This document shows positions 44,747-53,798 of a DNA stretch of 64,000 nt, piece by piece. The position numbers and the translations under genes are program-made. How positions within the stretch are numbered: the first letter of the stretch is position 1; each line of letters opens with the position of its first letter. The notes under the pieces are model-generated. The model was not told the origin of the DNA. It was given only the letters and a program-made list of their open reading frames with translations, and ran no database searches. The stretch comes from Aquimarina sp. U1-2 (lineage in GTDB: Bacteria; Bacteroidota; Bacteroidia; Flavobacteriales; Flavobacteriaceae). The DNA is taken from the NCBI RefSeq assembly GCF_017897595.1, contig NZ_JAGKIK010000007.1, forward strand, positions 1 through 64,000. Reading direction: 5' to 3'.

Positions 44747-45589
44747 TTACGGAATCCATTTCACATTTTTAAAATCAGGTTTTCGTTTTTCTAAAAATGC
44801 ATTCCTTCCTTCTTTTGCCTCTTCTGTCATATAGGCCAATCGTGTTGCTTCCCCTGCAAAAACTTGTTGTCCTACCATACCGTCATCGGTCAAATTCATG
44901 GCAAACTTGAGCATTTTTATAGAAGTAGGTGATTTTTCAAGAATTTCCTGAGCCCACTCGTATGCAGTTTGTTCAAGATCTTCATGAGGTATAACTGCAT
45001 TCACCATTCCCATTTCATACGCTTCTTGTGCAGAATAATTTCTTCCTAAAAAGAAAATCTCTCTAGCCTTTTTCTGGCCCACCATTTTCGCCAGATAGGC
45101 AGAGCCATATCCTCCATCAAAACTAGTGACATCGGCATCTGTTTGTTTAAAAATAGCATGTTCTTTACTTGCTAGTGTAAGATCACAAACCACATGAAGA
45201 CTATGTCCTCCTCCTACAGCCCATCCCGGCACTACTGCTATAACGACTTTAGGCATAAATCGAATAAGTCGTTGAACTTCTAAAATATTGAGTCTATGCA
45301 TACCGTCTTCGCCTACGTACCCTTGATGACCTCTAGCCTTTTGATCACCACCACTACAAAAACTATAGACTCCATCTTTTGTTGATGGACCTTCTGCAGA
45401 CAATAATACTACACCAATAGAAGTATCCTCTTGCGCATCATAAAATGCATCGTAGAGTTCACTAGTGGTTTGAGGACGAAAAGCATTACGAACATCTGGT
45501 CTGTTAAAAGCAATTCGAGCTACCCCATTTGCTTTAGCATACGTAATGTCTTGATATTTTGTTATTTTTTTCCAATGTATTGCGCTCAT
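44747..45589 (-). CDS. menB: 1,4-dihydroxy-2-naphthoyl-CoA synthase MenB
   Basis: Ring-closing crotonase of menaquinone synthesis: o-succinylbenzoyl-CoA to DHNA-CoA. I chose the start at 45589 (MSAIHWKKITKYQDITY); the upstream ATG adds hydrophobic unrelated residues. From there 280 residues, as usual for MenB. Oxyanion-hole loops SFCSGGDQKARGHQGYVG and VPGWAVGGGHSLHVVCDLTLAS, then DVTSFDGGYGSAYLAKMVGQKKAREIFFLGR, are characteristic of MenB. Other men genes lie at 48307-51596 on the same strand. Confidence 0.96.
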   Translation of the reverse strand: MSAIHWKKITKYQDITYAKANGVARIAFNRPDVRNAFRPQTTSELYDAFYDAQEDTSIGVVLLSAEGPSTKDGVYSFCSGGDQKARGHQGYVGEDGMHRLNILEVQRLIRFMPKVVIAVVPGWAVGGGHSLHVVCDLTLASKEHAIFKQTDADVTSFDGGYGSAYLAKMVGQKKAREIFFLGRNYSAQEAYEMGMVNAVIPHEDLEQTAYEWAQEILEKSPTSIKMLKFAMNLTDDGMVGQQVFAGEATRLAYMTEEAKEGRNAFLEKRKPDFKNVKWIP

Positions 45590-45799
45590 AAAACCGTATT
45601 TATTCAGCAAAAATAATACTTTCAAGAAGATTTGTGCCAAGAACTATACGCTAATTATGACTAATGTGTTAATAATAGGTATGGCTACATTAACATAAAA
45701 TAACACTTGGCGAATTATTTAGATGGATGCTTTTTAGGATGTATTTCAAAATTCGCTATCAGAGATGTGTTTAGCACAGTTTTTGATATATTTATATTT

Positions 45800-45972
45800 A
45801 AATGTCTGTTATTACATCTAAAATTTAACTGAGAAGTCATCCTGAATTCATTTCAGGATTTCGTTAAGTTTATTTTCAGTACATTGAGATGAGAAACTGA
45901 AACGAGCCTGTGCTGAACTTGTTTCAGTATTCAGCTTGACGCAAACCGTTTAGGTTAAATTATGGATATTCA
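45800..45972 (-). repeat. dispersed palindromic element, copy B (173 bp)
   Basis: Inverted copy of the element at 18152-18324. On the minus strand it starts GAATATCCATAATTTAACCT, includes CTGAAACAAGTTCAGCACAG and GAAATCCTGAAATGAATTCA, and ends TTTTAGATGTAATAACAGAC. Copies A and B share the full internal palindrome arm; copy C lacks about 23 bp. It is in a 525-bp region between menB and a small damaged gene. Confidence 0.85.
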
Positions 45973-46070
45973 TATAATTATACATTGAAATAAAAATTGT
46001 AAATCAATGCATCTTTAGTACTGAACTATTTATTTCAATTTTAATAATTAAACAGCTGAAACGAATAGTG

Positions 46071-46090
46071 AACTGGTTTAAACTGTTTTC
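46071..46090 (+). repeat. copy of the GTTTAAAC-type motif
   Basis: GAACTGGTTTAAACTGTTTT lies 25-45 nt upstream of the ATG at 46115. After it, GAACAATTAAAAATAGTTAA then ACGTATGAAA closely matches the 3' end of the two leader modules at 28684 and 54441, i.e. a shared sequence right before ATGAAA. Confidence 0.5.
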
Positions 46091-46114
46091 GAACAATTAA
46101 AAATAGTTAAACGT

Positions 46115-46555
46115 ATGAAACTCATAAATAGTTATACAGTAAAAATAATAGTACTACTAGCAATTAGCAGTATAGGATGCTTATCCTACGGACAAGAAAG
46201 AAATTGGAATACTCTTGTTGTTCCATTAGAAAAACTTGGGGCTCCCCTACTATCTGCTGAAAAAATAATCAATACTTCATACCAACTTCTTGAAGTAGAT
46301 CTAAGCATCGATTTAAGATAACAATATCTCGAAAAGAATAGCCCGCCAATGATGCTACTTCCAAAAAACAAATTTATCCAGCCAAATTATACGTTCAATC
46401 TACCCAAATCAAAACAAGGAAGCATTGAATTTTCGGTAAGAGGAAATAATAATGCTTTTAATGTGAATGATACAGGACAAGTTAAAAATAATGCGTATAA
46501 AGATGCTGGGTTCTACACGGGTGCTTTCTGTCCTATAACCGGACTTTTTTATTAA
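46115..46555 (+). pseudogene. small secreted protein gene with in-frame stop
   Basis: The frame from ATG at 46115 starts with a signal peptide (MKLINSYTVKIIVLLAISSI, then GCLSYGQ) and runs 68 codons to TAA at 46319-46321. It continues in the same frame from CAA at 46322 through QYLEKNSPPMMLLPKNKF to AFCPITGLFY and a stop at 46553-46555, with no other break. A single nonsense change in a 146-residue secreted protein is the simplest reading; two separate small genes or a sequencing error are possible. I do not recognise the family. Confidence 0.5.
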
Positions 46556-46622
46556 AAACTAAAACGTCACGAAATAGCGTTCATAAAGAAGAAATTTCTA
46601 TATTAAATTCAATAAATAGTCG

Positions 46623-47456
46623 TTAATCCATCAATCGAATTCCACCATCTTCAATATTAATCTTTCGTGCCTTATACAAAGAGCCTATTGCCTTTTTAAA
46701 ACTTTTTTTACTTAGTTGAAATACTTCTTTTATGTCTTCTGGATCAGATTTATCATTTAAATCAATATAACCGCCACTTAGCTCCAGTTCTTTCAAAATT
46801 TGTTGTGCATTAGGTTCTATCCCTCTAAATCCATGGCGTTGCAGCGTAAGATCTATTTTGCCATCGGGACGAACCTTTTTTACATAACCTTGTAACCGAT
46901 CTCCCGGGGTTATTTTTTGAAAAATTTCATCGGCGTATACCAGACCTAGGTACTTCTGGTTTACAATCATATTCCAGCCATGGGGAGAAGGATGTGATGC
47001 AATTACATCTACTTTATCATAAGCAGAAAGAAGTACTAACGAATTGTCAAGAAATCTATTCGTTTTACTAGAGGCTACCAGGCGATTTGTTTCACTATCC
47101 AAATAAACATACACCAGGTACCAGCTATTAACTCTCATTTTTGAAGCTTGTTCTTTAAAAGGAACAAAAAGATCTTTTTCTAAACCCCAATCCAAAAAAG
47201 CTCCAATGGTAGAGACGCTGGTACATTTTAAATATGCAAATGAATTTACTGTGGCATAAGGTTCTAATGTTGTTGCTACGATTCTTTCACTACTATCCAA
47301 GTAAACAAAAACATCAATTTTATCTCCGATTTCAAAATTTTCGGGAACATACTTATTAGGAAGTAATACTTCATTACCCTGATCGTCGCTAAGATAAAGT
47401 CCTGGCTCTCTATCTCTTACTATTTCTAATGTATTATAAACCCCTAACGCTAGCAT
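46623..47456 (-). CDS. CvfB-like S1 RNA-binding protein
   Basis: A 277-residue protein resembling CvfB/YitL: three consecutive S1-type beta barrels followed by a C-terminal winged HTH. Visible S1-like signatures are VYLDSSERIVATTLEP, GAFLDWGLEKDLFVPFKEQ, and PGDRLQGYVKKVRPDGKIDLTL; the C-terminus IDLNDKSDPEDIKEVFQLSKKSFKKAIGSLYKARKINIED is the winged helix. CvfB in Staphylococcus binds RNA and affects virulence; the function here is unknown. It stands alone on the minus strand. Confidence 0.85.
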   Translation of the reverse strand: MLALGVYNTLEIVRDREPGLYLSDDQGNEVLLPNKYVPENFEIGDKIDVFVYLDSSERIVATTLEPYATVNSFAYLKCTSVSTIGAFLDWGLEKDLFVPFKEQASKMRVNSWYLVYVYLDSETNRLVASSKTNRFLDNSLVLLSAYDKVDVIASHPSPHGWNMIVNQKYLGLVYADEIFQKITPGDRLQGYVKKVRPDGKIDLTLQRHGFRGIEPNAQQILKELELSGGYIDLNDKSDPEDIKEVFQLSKKSFKKAIGSLYKARKINIEDGGIRLMD

Positions 47457-47502
47457 TTTCTTTATACTTTATGTACAAAGATACTTTTTTCTATTTCTAT
47501 TA

Positions 47503-47523
47503 TGAAGAGGTTTAAACTTTTTT
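47503..47523 (+). repeat. copy of the GTTTAAAC-type motif
   Basis: GAAGAGGTTTAAACTTTTTT then C, upstream of CvfB-like gene (which reads the other way). No gene follows it on the plus strand. Confidence 0.4.
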
Positions 47524-47720
47524 CAGCTCATAAAGAACTTTCTTTAGACTCCCACTTAGTAGTGTATGGTAGTCCCAATAACGATTTATATATGAAGCAC
47601 TTTAGGTTTTGTTATTAAAATATCAGAAAAGAACTTGATAATTGTCGATGTAACCCAGATTATACAATAGAATTTAGTAACAAGGGTTTTATTGTAAAGT
47701 ATGTACTAATAATACAAAAG

Positions 47721-47764
47721 AAAGGTCGTCTAAAAAGAAGTAGACTCATTTCTAGACAACCTTT
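47721..47764 (-). terminator. terminator downstream of the DUF2853 gene
   Basis: AAAGGTCGTCTA (47721-47732) and TAGACAACCTTT (47753-47764) pair as a 12-bp stem with one G-U pair on the minus strand and a 20-nt loop, followed by CTTTTGTATT. It lies 48 nt after the stop codon. Confidence 0.7.
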
Positions 47765-47811
47765 TAACAAGCGTTCACATTTTTTTGAATATGAATTCGG
47801 CTTGATCTTTT

Positions 47812-48153
47812 TTACTTGTAAATAGATTCTTTACCGAAATGTTTCGTTAACAAATAGTAGACCACGGCTCTGTATTTGTTACGGTTCGACTTACCATAAG
47901 TCTCCATTACTGAAGCAATTGCTTCGTCTAATTTCGAGCCATCAGAAAGACCTAACTTTTTGATTAAGAAATTTTTCTTTACTGTATCTAATTCACCTTG
48001 GTCACTGCCTGATACCGTAGCAGCATCTGAATTGTAGATTGATGGTCCGCAGCCGATAGTTACCTTTGTCAAAAGATCCATGTCAGGAGTTTGACCGATT
48101 TTATCTTTAATGTCGGCAGCGTATTTGGCTATTAGTTCGTCTCTTTTACTCAT
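47812..48153 (-). CDS. DUF2853 family protein
   Basis: A 113-residue small protein, MSKRDELIAKYAADIKDKIGQTPDMDLLTKVTIGCGPSIYNSDAATV, which matches DUF2853. All-alpha; DEAIASVMETYGKSNRNKYRAVVYYLLTKHFGKE forms the C-terminal part. No motif suggests catalysis. Function unknown. It is monocistronic: hairpins lie on both sides. Confidence 0.85.
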   Translation of the reverse strand: MSKRDELIAKYAADIKDKIGQTPDMDLLTKVTIGCGPSIYNSDAATVSGSDQGELDTVKKNFLIKKLGLSDGSKLDEAIASVMETYGKSNRNKYRAVVYYLLTKHFGKESIYK

Positions 48154-48183
48154 AGGATTATTACATTTTGATTTTTAGATAGA

Positions 48184-48232
48184 GAATTGGTTTAATCTTT
48201 TTTGATTTAGGCGAAAAAGTGTAAACCAGTTC
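48184..48232 (-). terminator. hairpin downstream of menD made of two facing GTTTAAAC-type motifs
   Basis: GAATTGGTTTAATCTTTTTT (48184-48203) faces GAAAAAGTGTAAACCAGTTC (48213-48232), a 20-bp stem with about three mismatches and a 9-nt loop. It lies about 75 nt after the menD stop and upstream of the DUF2853 gene, so it may terminate menD or be a repeat-derived element. Confidence 0.5.
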
Positions 48233-48306
48233 AGATTTAACAATATTCAAATATAGATGAATAATTAATGAAAAAATTAACTATAAAGTATATTAAGATG
48301 CCATTA

Positions 48307-50031
48307 TTAGACCAAATACTTAAAATAATCGATTAAAGTACGATCATTTTCTACGCGCGGTGTGAATACTTCTAGTAATTGAGGTAAGTCATTTTGATCA
48401 TACAGCGTTTTTAATGCCTGGTGCAATTCTATCTCGGTATTCGCAGCGTGATACTCTAATCCATACATTGCACATAAATGTGATGCTGATAAATTGTGTG
48501 TAGTTTCAAAAAATGTACTAAAGGTTTTACTTTCCTCTTTCCCCGGTAAAATTCTAAAAATTCCCCCACCATTATTATTAATGACAATTATCTTAAAATT
48601 ACTAGGGATATACGCATTCCATAATCCATTACTATCATAAAAAAAGCTCAAGTCACCAGTAATTAATGTCGTTGGTTTTTTTGAGACCCATGCAGCACCA
48701 ATAGCAGTAGAGGTACTACCATCGATACCACTGGTACCTCTATTACAATATACCTCTAGTGATGGATCTAAAGAAAATAATTGAGCATATCGAATAGTAG
48801 AACTATTACTAAGTTGAATCATCTGTTGATCTGGGATATGCTTAAAAATAATTTCAAAGGCTTTTAAATCTGAAAAGGTAGTATTGCTTAGGTAGACCGC
48901 ATGTTTTTTTCTGCGTTTATCTCTTACCTCTAGCCAAAAAGACTTATAATCGCTTACATTGGTTATTGTGTGTGGTAAAAATTTAGTAAAAAAAACATTG
49001 GGTTTAAGTTTTATATGTTCAGTAAGACAAAAATAGGTGTCAAACGCTTTTTTAGAATCAATATGCCAATGTGCCTTAGGCTGATAGGTGCGTAAAAATG
49101 CTTTTATTCTTTTAGAAACTACCATCCCCCCTACTGTTACCAAAATTTCTGGTCGCAACGCCTTAAATTCATCTTCGTTTAAGGTAGAGATCAATTGATC
49201 GATGCAATTGATGTGAGATGTATGATAAATGTTAGAAGTTGTCTCGGTAAGTACAAGTACCGAAGGATCGTCTGCCCAATCTTCAATCCATTTTTGTGCT
49301 ATGATCCCCGGCGAATTCACCCCAATCAAAATCATCTTTCGTTTTGAAGCATTCCATGTTGCTACCATTTCGTTTTGTAAAGTATCTAAAATACTATGTT
49401 TTGGATATTCTACAGGTATGTTTTTAGGAACTATTGTAGGTTGTTCAAGCTTGTCGTATAAGGGTTCGTAAAACGGTACATTAATATGAACTGGTCCATT
49501 TTGCTCTATCGATGCATTCAAAGCCAGGTTTATTTCCCTTTCGTTATGTTTTTGAGCTTCGTGCAGCTTTTGTCGTACTTTGGGGTCTATAATTTCAGTT
49601 TCTACTACAATTTCTGAGTATAGATTTGCAGAATATAGAATATGATTTTCAAATACGTTCTTTTGTCGAATGGTTTGTCCGTCACCAATATCAATACGCT
49701 CTATAGGGCGATCTGCGCTAAGAATCACTAGAGGAATGTCACTGTAAAAAGCTTCAGATACCGCCGGATAGTAATTTAATAAGGCACTCCCCGAGGTACA
49801 AACCAAAGCTACCGGTTTCTTAGTTTGCTGTGCAATTCCTAATGCAAAAAAGGCAGCGCATCGCTCATCAACTATACTATAACAATGCATGTCCGGATGT
49901 TCGCTAAAACCGATAATCAAAGGCGCATTTCGAGATCCAGGAGATATGACGATATGATAAATTTCCTTCGCTTCGCATAAAGTGACGATCGTTTGTGCTA
50001 ATGGAATTTTGGAATATAATCGTGTTCTCAT
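48307..50031 (-). CDS. menD: SEPHCHC synthase MenD
   Basis: Thiamine-diphosphate-dependent 2-succinyl-5-enolpyruvyl-6-hydroxy-3-cyclohexene-1-carboxylate synthase of menaquinone synthesis. 574 residues. Motifs: ISPGSRNAPLIIGF, HCYSIVDERCAAFFALGIAQQTKKPVALVCTSGSALLNYYPAV, and the C-terminal cofactor motif ITGDLSFFYDSNGLWN ... IINNNGGGIF. It follows menF by 55 nt. Confidence 0.97.
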   Translation of the reverse strand: MRTRLYSKIPLAQTIVTLCEAKEIYHIVISPGSRNAPLIIGFSEHPDMHCYSIVDERCAAFFALGIAQQTKKPVALVCTSGSALLNYYPAVSEAFYSDIPLVILSADRPIERIDIGDGQTIRQKNVFENHILYSANLYSEIVVETEIIDPKVRQKLHEAQKHNEREINLALNASIEQNGPVHINVPFYEPLYDKLEQPTIVPKNIPVEYPKHSILDTLQNEMVATWNASKRKMILIGVNSPGIIAQKWIEDWADDPSVLVLTETTSNIYHTSHINCIDQLISTLNEDEFKALRPEILVTVGGMVVSKRIKAFLRTYQPKAHWHIDSKKAFDTYFCLTEHIKLKPNVFFTKFLPHTITNVSDYKSFWLEVRDKRRKKHAVYLSNTTFSDLKAFEIIFKHIPDQQMIQLSNSSTIRYAQLFSLDPSLEVYCNRGTSGIDGSTSTAIGAAWVSKKPTTLITGDLSFFYDSNGLWNAYIPSNFKIIVINNNGGGIFRILPGKEESKTFSTFFETTHNLSASHLCAMYGLEYHAANTEIELHQALKTLYDQNDLPQLLEVFTPRVENDRTLIDYFKYLV

Positions 50032-50086
50032 TGAAATGGCTAAAGTACGATATCGTCGTAAGTTAAACCAATGTTTTATGGGTATT

Positions 50087-51169
50087 TTAAAACAATACTT
50101 TTTTCATGGTTTCAGTTTTTTTAACCGTTTCTTTCCATTCTTTTTCGGGTATGGAGTCTTTCGTGATTCCACCACCTACATAAAGAATTGCTCTATTCTT
50201 TTTTAGTTCCATACAACGAAGGTTTACAAATAGATTCGATGCTGTTTCACCATTCTCATTTTTATTCAATTCACCTAGAAAACCTGTGTAGAATTTGCGA
50301 TCATAACCTTCGTGCTGTTGTATAAATGTTTGTGCTTCTTTTGTTGGTAGACCACATACTGCAGGTGTTGGATGTAAAATTTTAATAATTTCGCTCAAAT
50401 TGGCTTCGGCAGCTATATCTCCAGTAATATCGGTACGCAGATGCAACAAAGAACCAGCGCGATACGTATAGGTTTTAGAAGATGTGATGGTATGTAAGAC
50501 GGGATGAAGTGTTTTTAAAATATGGCGTGTCACTAATTCTTGTTCTTCAATTTCTTTACTACCCCAGTGTATTGGTTTATTACTTTCATACGGTTGAGTT
50601 CCCGCCAGAGACATTGTAGCAACTTTATCATTTTTGCTTTGCAATAGAGTCTCTGGTGTGGCACCCAACCAAGTACCTACTTTTGGATGATACCAGAAAT
50701 AAACAAAAGCTGATGGATACGAGCTAATTAACCGCTTAAAAAGCACCAAAGCGTCGAACGTATCAGCATGTACGATTTCTTCTGTACGAGATAACACTAT
50801 TTTTTCAATCGTAGAAGAGGTAATGGTTTCTATTCCTTTTTCTACCAGTTGCATATGACGTAGTTTATCTTTCGTCGTATCTGAAATCATCTTGAATGAA
50901 GGGGGGAGGTTAGTCTCAACTTCCGTATAAACACCAAGATCGACATGTAGGGTTTCACTACGATGTGATGGTATGAAAATAGTTTCTTTTGAAGTATCAA
51001 AAGGCGCAAAAATAAATCCCGAAGCTGTATACTCATCTAAGATGTGTTTTGTGTCATCACATTGCAATACTACTTGTAATATTGAAGAATCTGCTTTGGT
51101 ATAGGCAACAAAAGGAAGCTGTTCATTTAATTGCTTGCTTAAGGCAGCATAAACATCTGTAATGCTCAT
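50087..51169 (-). CDS. menF: isochorismate synthase (MenF-type)
   Basis: Chorismate-binding enzyme of 360 residues that makes isochorismate for menaquinone. The conserved C-terminal part has IEKIVLSRTEEIVHAD, VGTWLGATPETLLQS, VTRHILKTLHP, LRTDITGDIA, HPTPAVCGLPTKEAQTFI and FYTGFLGELNKNENGETA, which carry the Mg and substrate residues. Its position between a hotdog thioesterase and menD supports MenF rather than an anthranilate or salicylate synthase. Confidence 0.95.
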   Translation of the reverse strand: MSITDVYAALSKQLNEQLPFVAYTKADSSILQVVLQCDDTKHILDEYTASGFIFAPFDTSKETIFIPSHRSETLHVDLGVYTEVETNLPPSFKMISDTTKDKLRHMQLVEKGIETITSSTIEKIVLSRTEEIVHADTFDALVLFKRLISSYPSAFVYFWYHPKVGTWLGATPETLLQSKNDKVATMSLAGTQPYESNKPIHWGSKEIEEQELVTRHILKTLHPVLHTITSSKTYTYRAGSLLHLRTDITGDIAAEANLSEIIKILHPTPAVCGLPTKEAQTFIQQHEGYDRKFYTGFLGELNKNENGETASNLFVNLRCMELKKNRAILYVGGGITKDSIPEKEWKETVKKTETMKKVLF

Positions 51170-51170
51170 A

Positions 51171-51596
51171 CTATTTGGCTTTAGCGAGTGCTATTGTAGT
51201 TAGTTTTACGATAGATATTAGATTTTCTTCTTCATCTCGAATCTTAATATCCCATAGTTGAGTCGTCCTTCCTTGATGTACCACCTGAGCTCTTGCAAAA
51301 ACATATCCCTCGCGAATACTCTTGACATGATTTGCAGAAATCTCAATTCCTCGGATATAGAAATCTTCGGCATCTAGAAACATATATGATGCTGCACTGC
51401 CTACACTTTCTGCCAGAGCTACCATAGCACCACCATGCAATACTCCATCTGGCTGATGAACTTTCGGAGTTACGGGCATTTTAGCCACTAGGTAATCCTT
51501 TCCTACTTCGCAAAACGTAATTTGCAATGTTTCCATTAGCGTATTTTTACACATATCATTGCATTGTTGAAGTATTTCTGTTTCAGATAAACTCAT
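51171..51596 (-). CDS. hotdog-fold PaaI-type thioesterase
   Basis: A 141-residue single hotdog domain: MPVTPKVHQPDGVLHGGAMVALAESVGSAASYMFLDAEDFYIRGIEISANHVK is the PaaI/MenI type active-site helix. One nucleotide separates it from menF and it is first in the menF-menD cluster, so hydrolysis of DHNA-CoA (MenI role) is likely. This assignment rests on context. Confidence 0.88.
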   Translation of the reverse strand: MSLSETEILQQCNDMCKNTLMETLQITFCEVGKDYLVAKMPVTPKVHQPDGVLHGGAMVALAESVGSAASYMFLDAEDFYIRGIEISANHVKSIREGYVFARAQVVHQGRTTQLWDIKIRDEEENLISIVKLTTIALAKAK

Positions 51597-51623
51597 TTTG
51601 TTTTTTTACAGCTAAAATAATCA

Positions 51624-51652
51624 TTGACTATAAATTATAATAACTATATTTG
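51624..51652 (+). promoter_or_regulatory. promoter of the TetR gene (TTG-N18-TATATTTG)
   Basis: TTG at 51624-51626 and TATATTTG at 51645-51652, spacing 18 nt. The -7 box is 28 nt before the ATG at 51681. Confidence 0.6.
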
Positions 51653-51666
51653 AATATTATTTTAAC

Positions 51667-51674
51667 GAACGTTC
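51667..51674 (+). promoter_or_regulatory. palindrome GAACGTTC, candidate TetR operator
   Basis: GAACGTTC lies between the promoter -7 box and the ATG of the TetR gene, in the context TTTAACGAACGTTCAATAAA. Position downstream of the -7 box would block transcription of the TetR-hydrolase operon. The perfect core is short, so this is tentative. Confidence 0.5.
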
Positions 51675-51680
51675 AATAAA

Positions 51681-52244
51681 ATGCCTAAAGTTAAAACGTC
51701 AAAGGAAGAAGTGCTTCGTAAAGTTATCCCTATACTAAGAATCAGAGGTGTGCAAAATAGTAGCATGAGTGAATTGGCTAAAGCTTGCAATATTCAAAAA
51801 TCTCATTTTTATTACTACTTCAATAATAAAGAAGAACTAATCAAAGAGGTGCTGTCATTGGTCTATAGTTACTTTAATTACAACCTTTTTAAAACCATTG
51901 ATAGTGCCTCTTTATCCCTACCAGAAAAGATGATCAAAATGAAACAACTTTTGCAAAAAATTTTTAGAACGTCTGATGGGGGTTGCATTATGGCTAATAC
52001 AGCATTAGAAACTATACATCGCAACCCTATTTATAAAAATGAAATTCGCATGTTTTTTTCAGATTTTATTGAGGGATTACAACGATTATTGGTATCTCAT
52101 CATTCTTCTGAAAAGGCTTTGGCCCTTGCAGAACAAATTGTACAGGATATTGAGGGTGGAATTTTGTTAGCTCAAGTGTACAACGACCAAAAATATATAG
52201 ACAATGCCGTTTCTAGAATGGAAAGAATTATTCTAAACCGATAA
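51681..52244 (+). CDS. TetR/AcrR family transcriptional regulator
   Basis: A 187-residue regulator. N-terminal HTH at about 25-50: SSMSELAKACNIQKSHFYYYFNNKEELIKEV, the TetR signature. The C-terminal ligand/dimer domain (SLPEKMIKMKQLLQKIFRTSDGGCIMANTALETIHRNP) resembles the group with a conserved GGCxxxNxAxE region. Ligand unknown. It precedes an alpha/beta hydrolase by 5 nt, so both likely form an operon under the candidate GAACGTTC operator. Confidence 0.93.
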   Translation: MPKVKTSKEEVLRKVIPILRIRGVQNSSMSELAKACNIQKSHFYYYFNNKEELIKEVLSLVYSYFNYNLFKTIDSASLSLPEKMIKMKQLLQKIFRTSDGGCIMANTALETIHRNPIYKNEIRMFFSDFIEGLQRLLVSHHSSEKALALAEQIVQDIEGGILLAQVYNDQKYIDNAVSRMERIILNR

Positions 52245-52249
52245 GATCT

Positions 52250-53101
52250 ATGAAATCATATACCATCCCCTCATATGACGGATTTGCTATATCTGTTCAT
52301 GAATTTGTTCCCCAATTGGCAAATAATAAAACTATTGTATTTGCACCTGCAATTGCAGTTCCACAAAAATTCTATTTTCATATCGCTCAATTTTTGACAG
52401 ATCAAGGTTGTAACGTTTTTACTTTTGATTACAGAGGCATAGGAGATTCTATGGCTGAAAACATAAAGTCTCTTAAAAATCATGGATTTTTCTCATGGGC
52501 AGCCGATTTTAAAGAAGTGTCCCAATACATTAAAAAGAAACTCCCTAACAATAAGCAATATATGATCGGTCACAGTTATGGCGGAAATAGCTTAGGATTT
52601 AGTGATGCTTTTCAATATTATGACAAATGCCTTACGGTTGCTTCTCAATTTGGATACTATAAATTTTTCAAACCAAAAATGAAGTTGTTGATACAGGTGA
52701 ACTTCCGCATTTTTGTACCGGTTACTACTGCTATCTTAGGTTATTACCCTTCTGGATGGTTTGGTTTGGGTCGATCATTACCCACAAAAGCTGCCAAAGA
52801 CTGGGCAAAGTTTCTGCTAAGACCAGATTCTATGTTAAGCTTTTCTAACGAATATAATTCAACTTTTTATGAAAATATAAAGAATAAGATACTTTTAATA
52901 AGTATTGAAGATGATCTTTTTGCTCCTAAAAAATCTGTAGATATTTTAGGTAATCGTGTTTTTCGTAGGGCCCAGGTGACCAGAAAACATTTAAAACCCG
53001 CAGATTATAATTTAAAAAAAATTGGTCACTTTGATTTTTTTAGAAAGAAAAATCAAAATATCTTGTGGCCTATTGTTTCTGAATGGTTTGAATTGAGCTA
53101 A
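52250..53101 (+). CDS. alpha/beta hydrolase family protein
   Basis: A 283-residue alpha/beta hydrolase. Oxyanion strand PSYDGFAISVHEF and VFAPAIAVPQKFY, TFDYRGIGDSM, and the nucleophile elbow MIGHSYGGNSLG (GxSxG). The C-terminal histidine is expected in KKIGHFDFFRKK. Substrate unknown. It lies 5 nt after TetR and 43 nt before another esterase; the pair may act on the ligand sensed by TetR. Confidence 0.88.
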   Translation: MKSYTIPSYDGFAISVHEFVPQLANNKTIVFAPAIAVPQKFYFHIAQFLTDQGCNVFTFDYRGIGDSMAENIKSLKNHGFFSWAADFKEVSQYIKKKLPNNKQYMIGHSYGGNSLGFSDAFQYYDKCLTVASQFGYYKFFKPKMKLLIQVNFRIFVPVTTAILGYYPSGWFGLGRSLPTKAAKDWAKFLLRPDSMLSFSNEYNSTFYENIKNKILLISIEDDLFAPKKSVDILGNRVFRRAQVTRKHLKPADYNLKKIGHFDFFRKKNQNILWPIVSEWFELS

Positions 53102-53144
53102 TGTACGTTTTCCAAAAAATCCATCAGATTTTATTACATACGCT

Positions 53145-53792
53145 ATGAATATTGAAGAAAAAGAAGTCTCTTATCAAGCTACTAACACCTACTCTACCCT
53201 AAATATACAAACCACAAAAACAAAAAACGTTTGGATAGTTTTTCATGGAATAGGGTATTTGAGTCGCTTTTTTATTCGATTATTTGATAGTTTACCAAAA
53301 GAGGAAAACTATATTATTGCGCCGCAAGCTCCTTCAAAATATTACAAAGGCAATGAATATCGAAGAGTTGGATCTAGCTGGTTGACCAAAGAGAATACTC
53401 AAAATGAAACAAAGAATATATTGCAATACGTTGATGCTGTAATAGCTTCAGAACACATTTCTGAAGCTACAAATTTGATCATATTAGGTTATTCACAGGG
53501 AGTTAGTATAGCGAGCCGCTGGTTGGCTAATCGCAAGATTCATTGTCACGCCTTTATTATGATATCGGGTGGTTTTCCAAAAGAATTACAAAAAGAAGAT
53601 TTTAATTTTTTATCCAAATCTTCAAAAATAATACACATTGTAGGAGAAAAAGATCCCTATTTTGAAAAAGAAAAAGTGATAGTCGAAAAAGAACGTGTTC
53701 AAAAAATACTACCGCAAATCGAGTTTAAAACTCATCCAGGGGGACACGAGTTAAATCCTAAAAGTTTACATGCCGTTATTGAAGATTTCTAA
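53145..53792 (+). CDS. alpha/beta hydrolase / carboxylesterase-like protein
   Basis: A 215-residue small hydrolase of the phospholipase/carboxylesterase type: WIVFHGIGYLSRFFIRLFDSL, IIAPQAPSKYY, the elbow LIILGYSQGVSIASRW with Ser, GEKDPYF for Asp and HPGGHELN for His. The catalytic triad is complete. Unlike the upstream hydrolase it is cytosolic-like with no lid. It ends 6 nt before the convergent dinB stop. Confidence 0.85.
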   Translation: MNIEEKEVSYQATNTYSTLNIQTTKTKNVWIVFHGIGYLSRFFIRLFDSLPKEENYIIAPQAPSKYYKGNEYRRVGSSWLTKENTQNETKNILQYVDAVIASEHISEATNLIILGYSQGVSIASRWLANRKIHCHAFIMISGGFPKELQKEDFNFLSKSSKIIHIVGEKDPYFEKEKVIVEKERVQKILPQIEFKTHPGGHELNPKSLHAVIEDF

Positions 53793-53798
53793 AAAGAA

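Larger units (their letters stand above)
47457..47811. other. 355-bp intergenic region between the CvfB-like and DUF2853 genes
   Basis: No supported gene. It holds the GTTTAAAC motif at 47503 and the DUF2853 terminator at 47721-47764. Nothing else is recognised. Confidence 0.7.
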
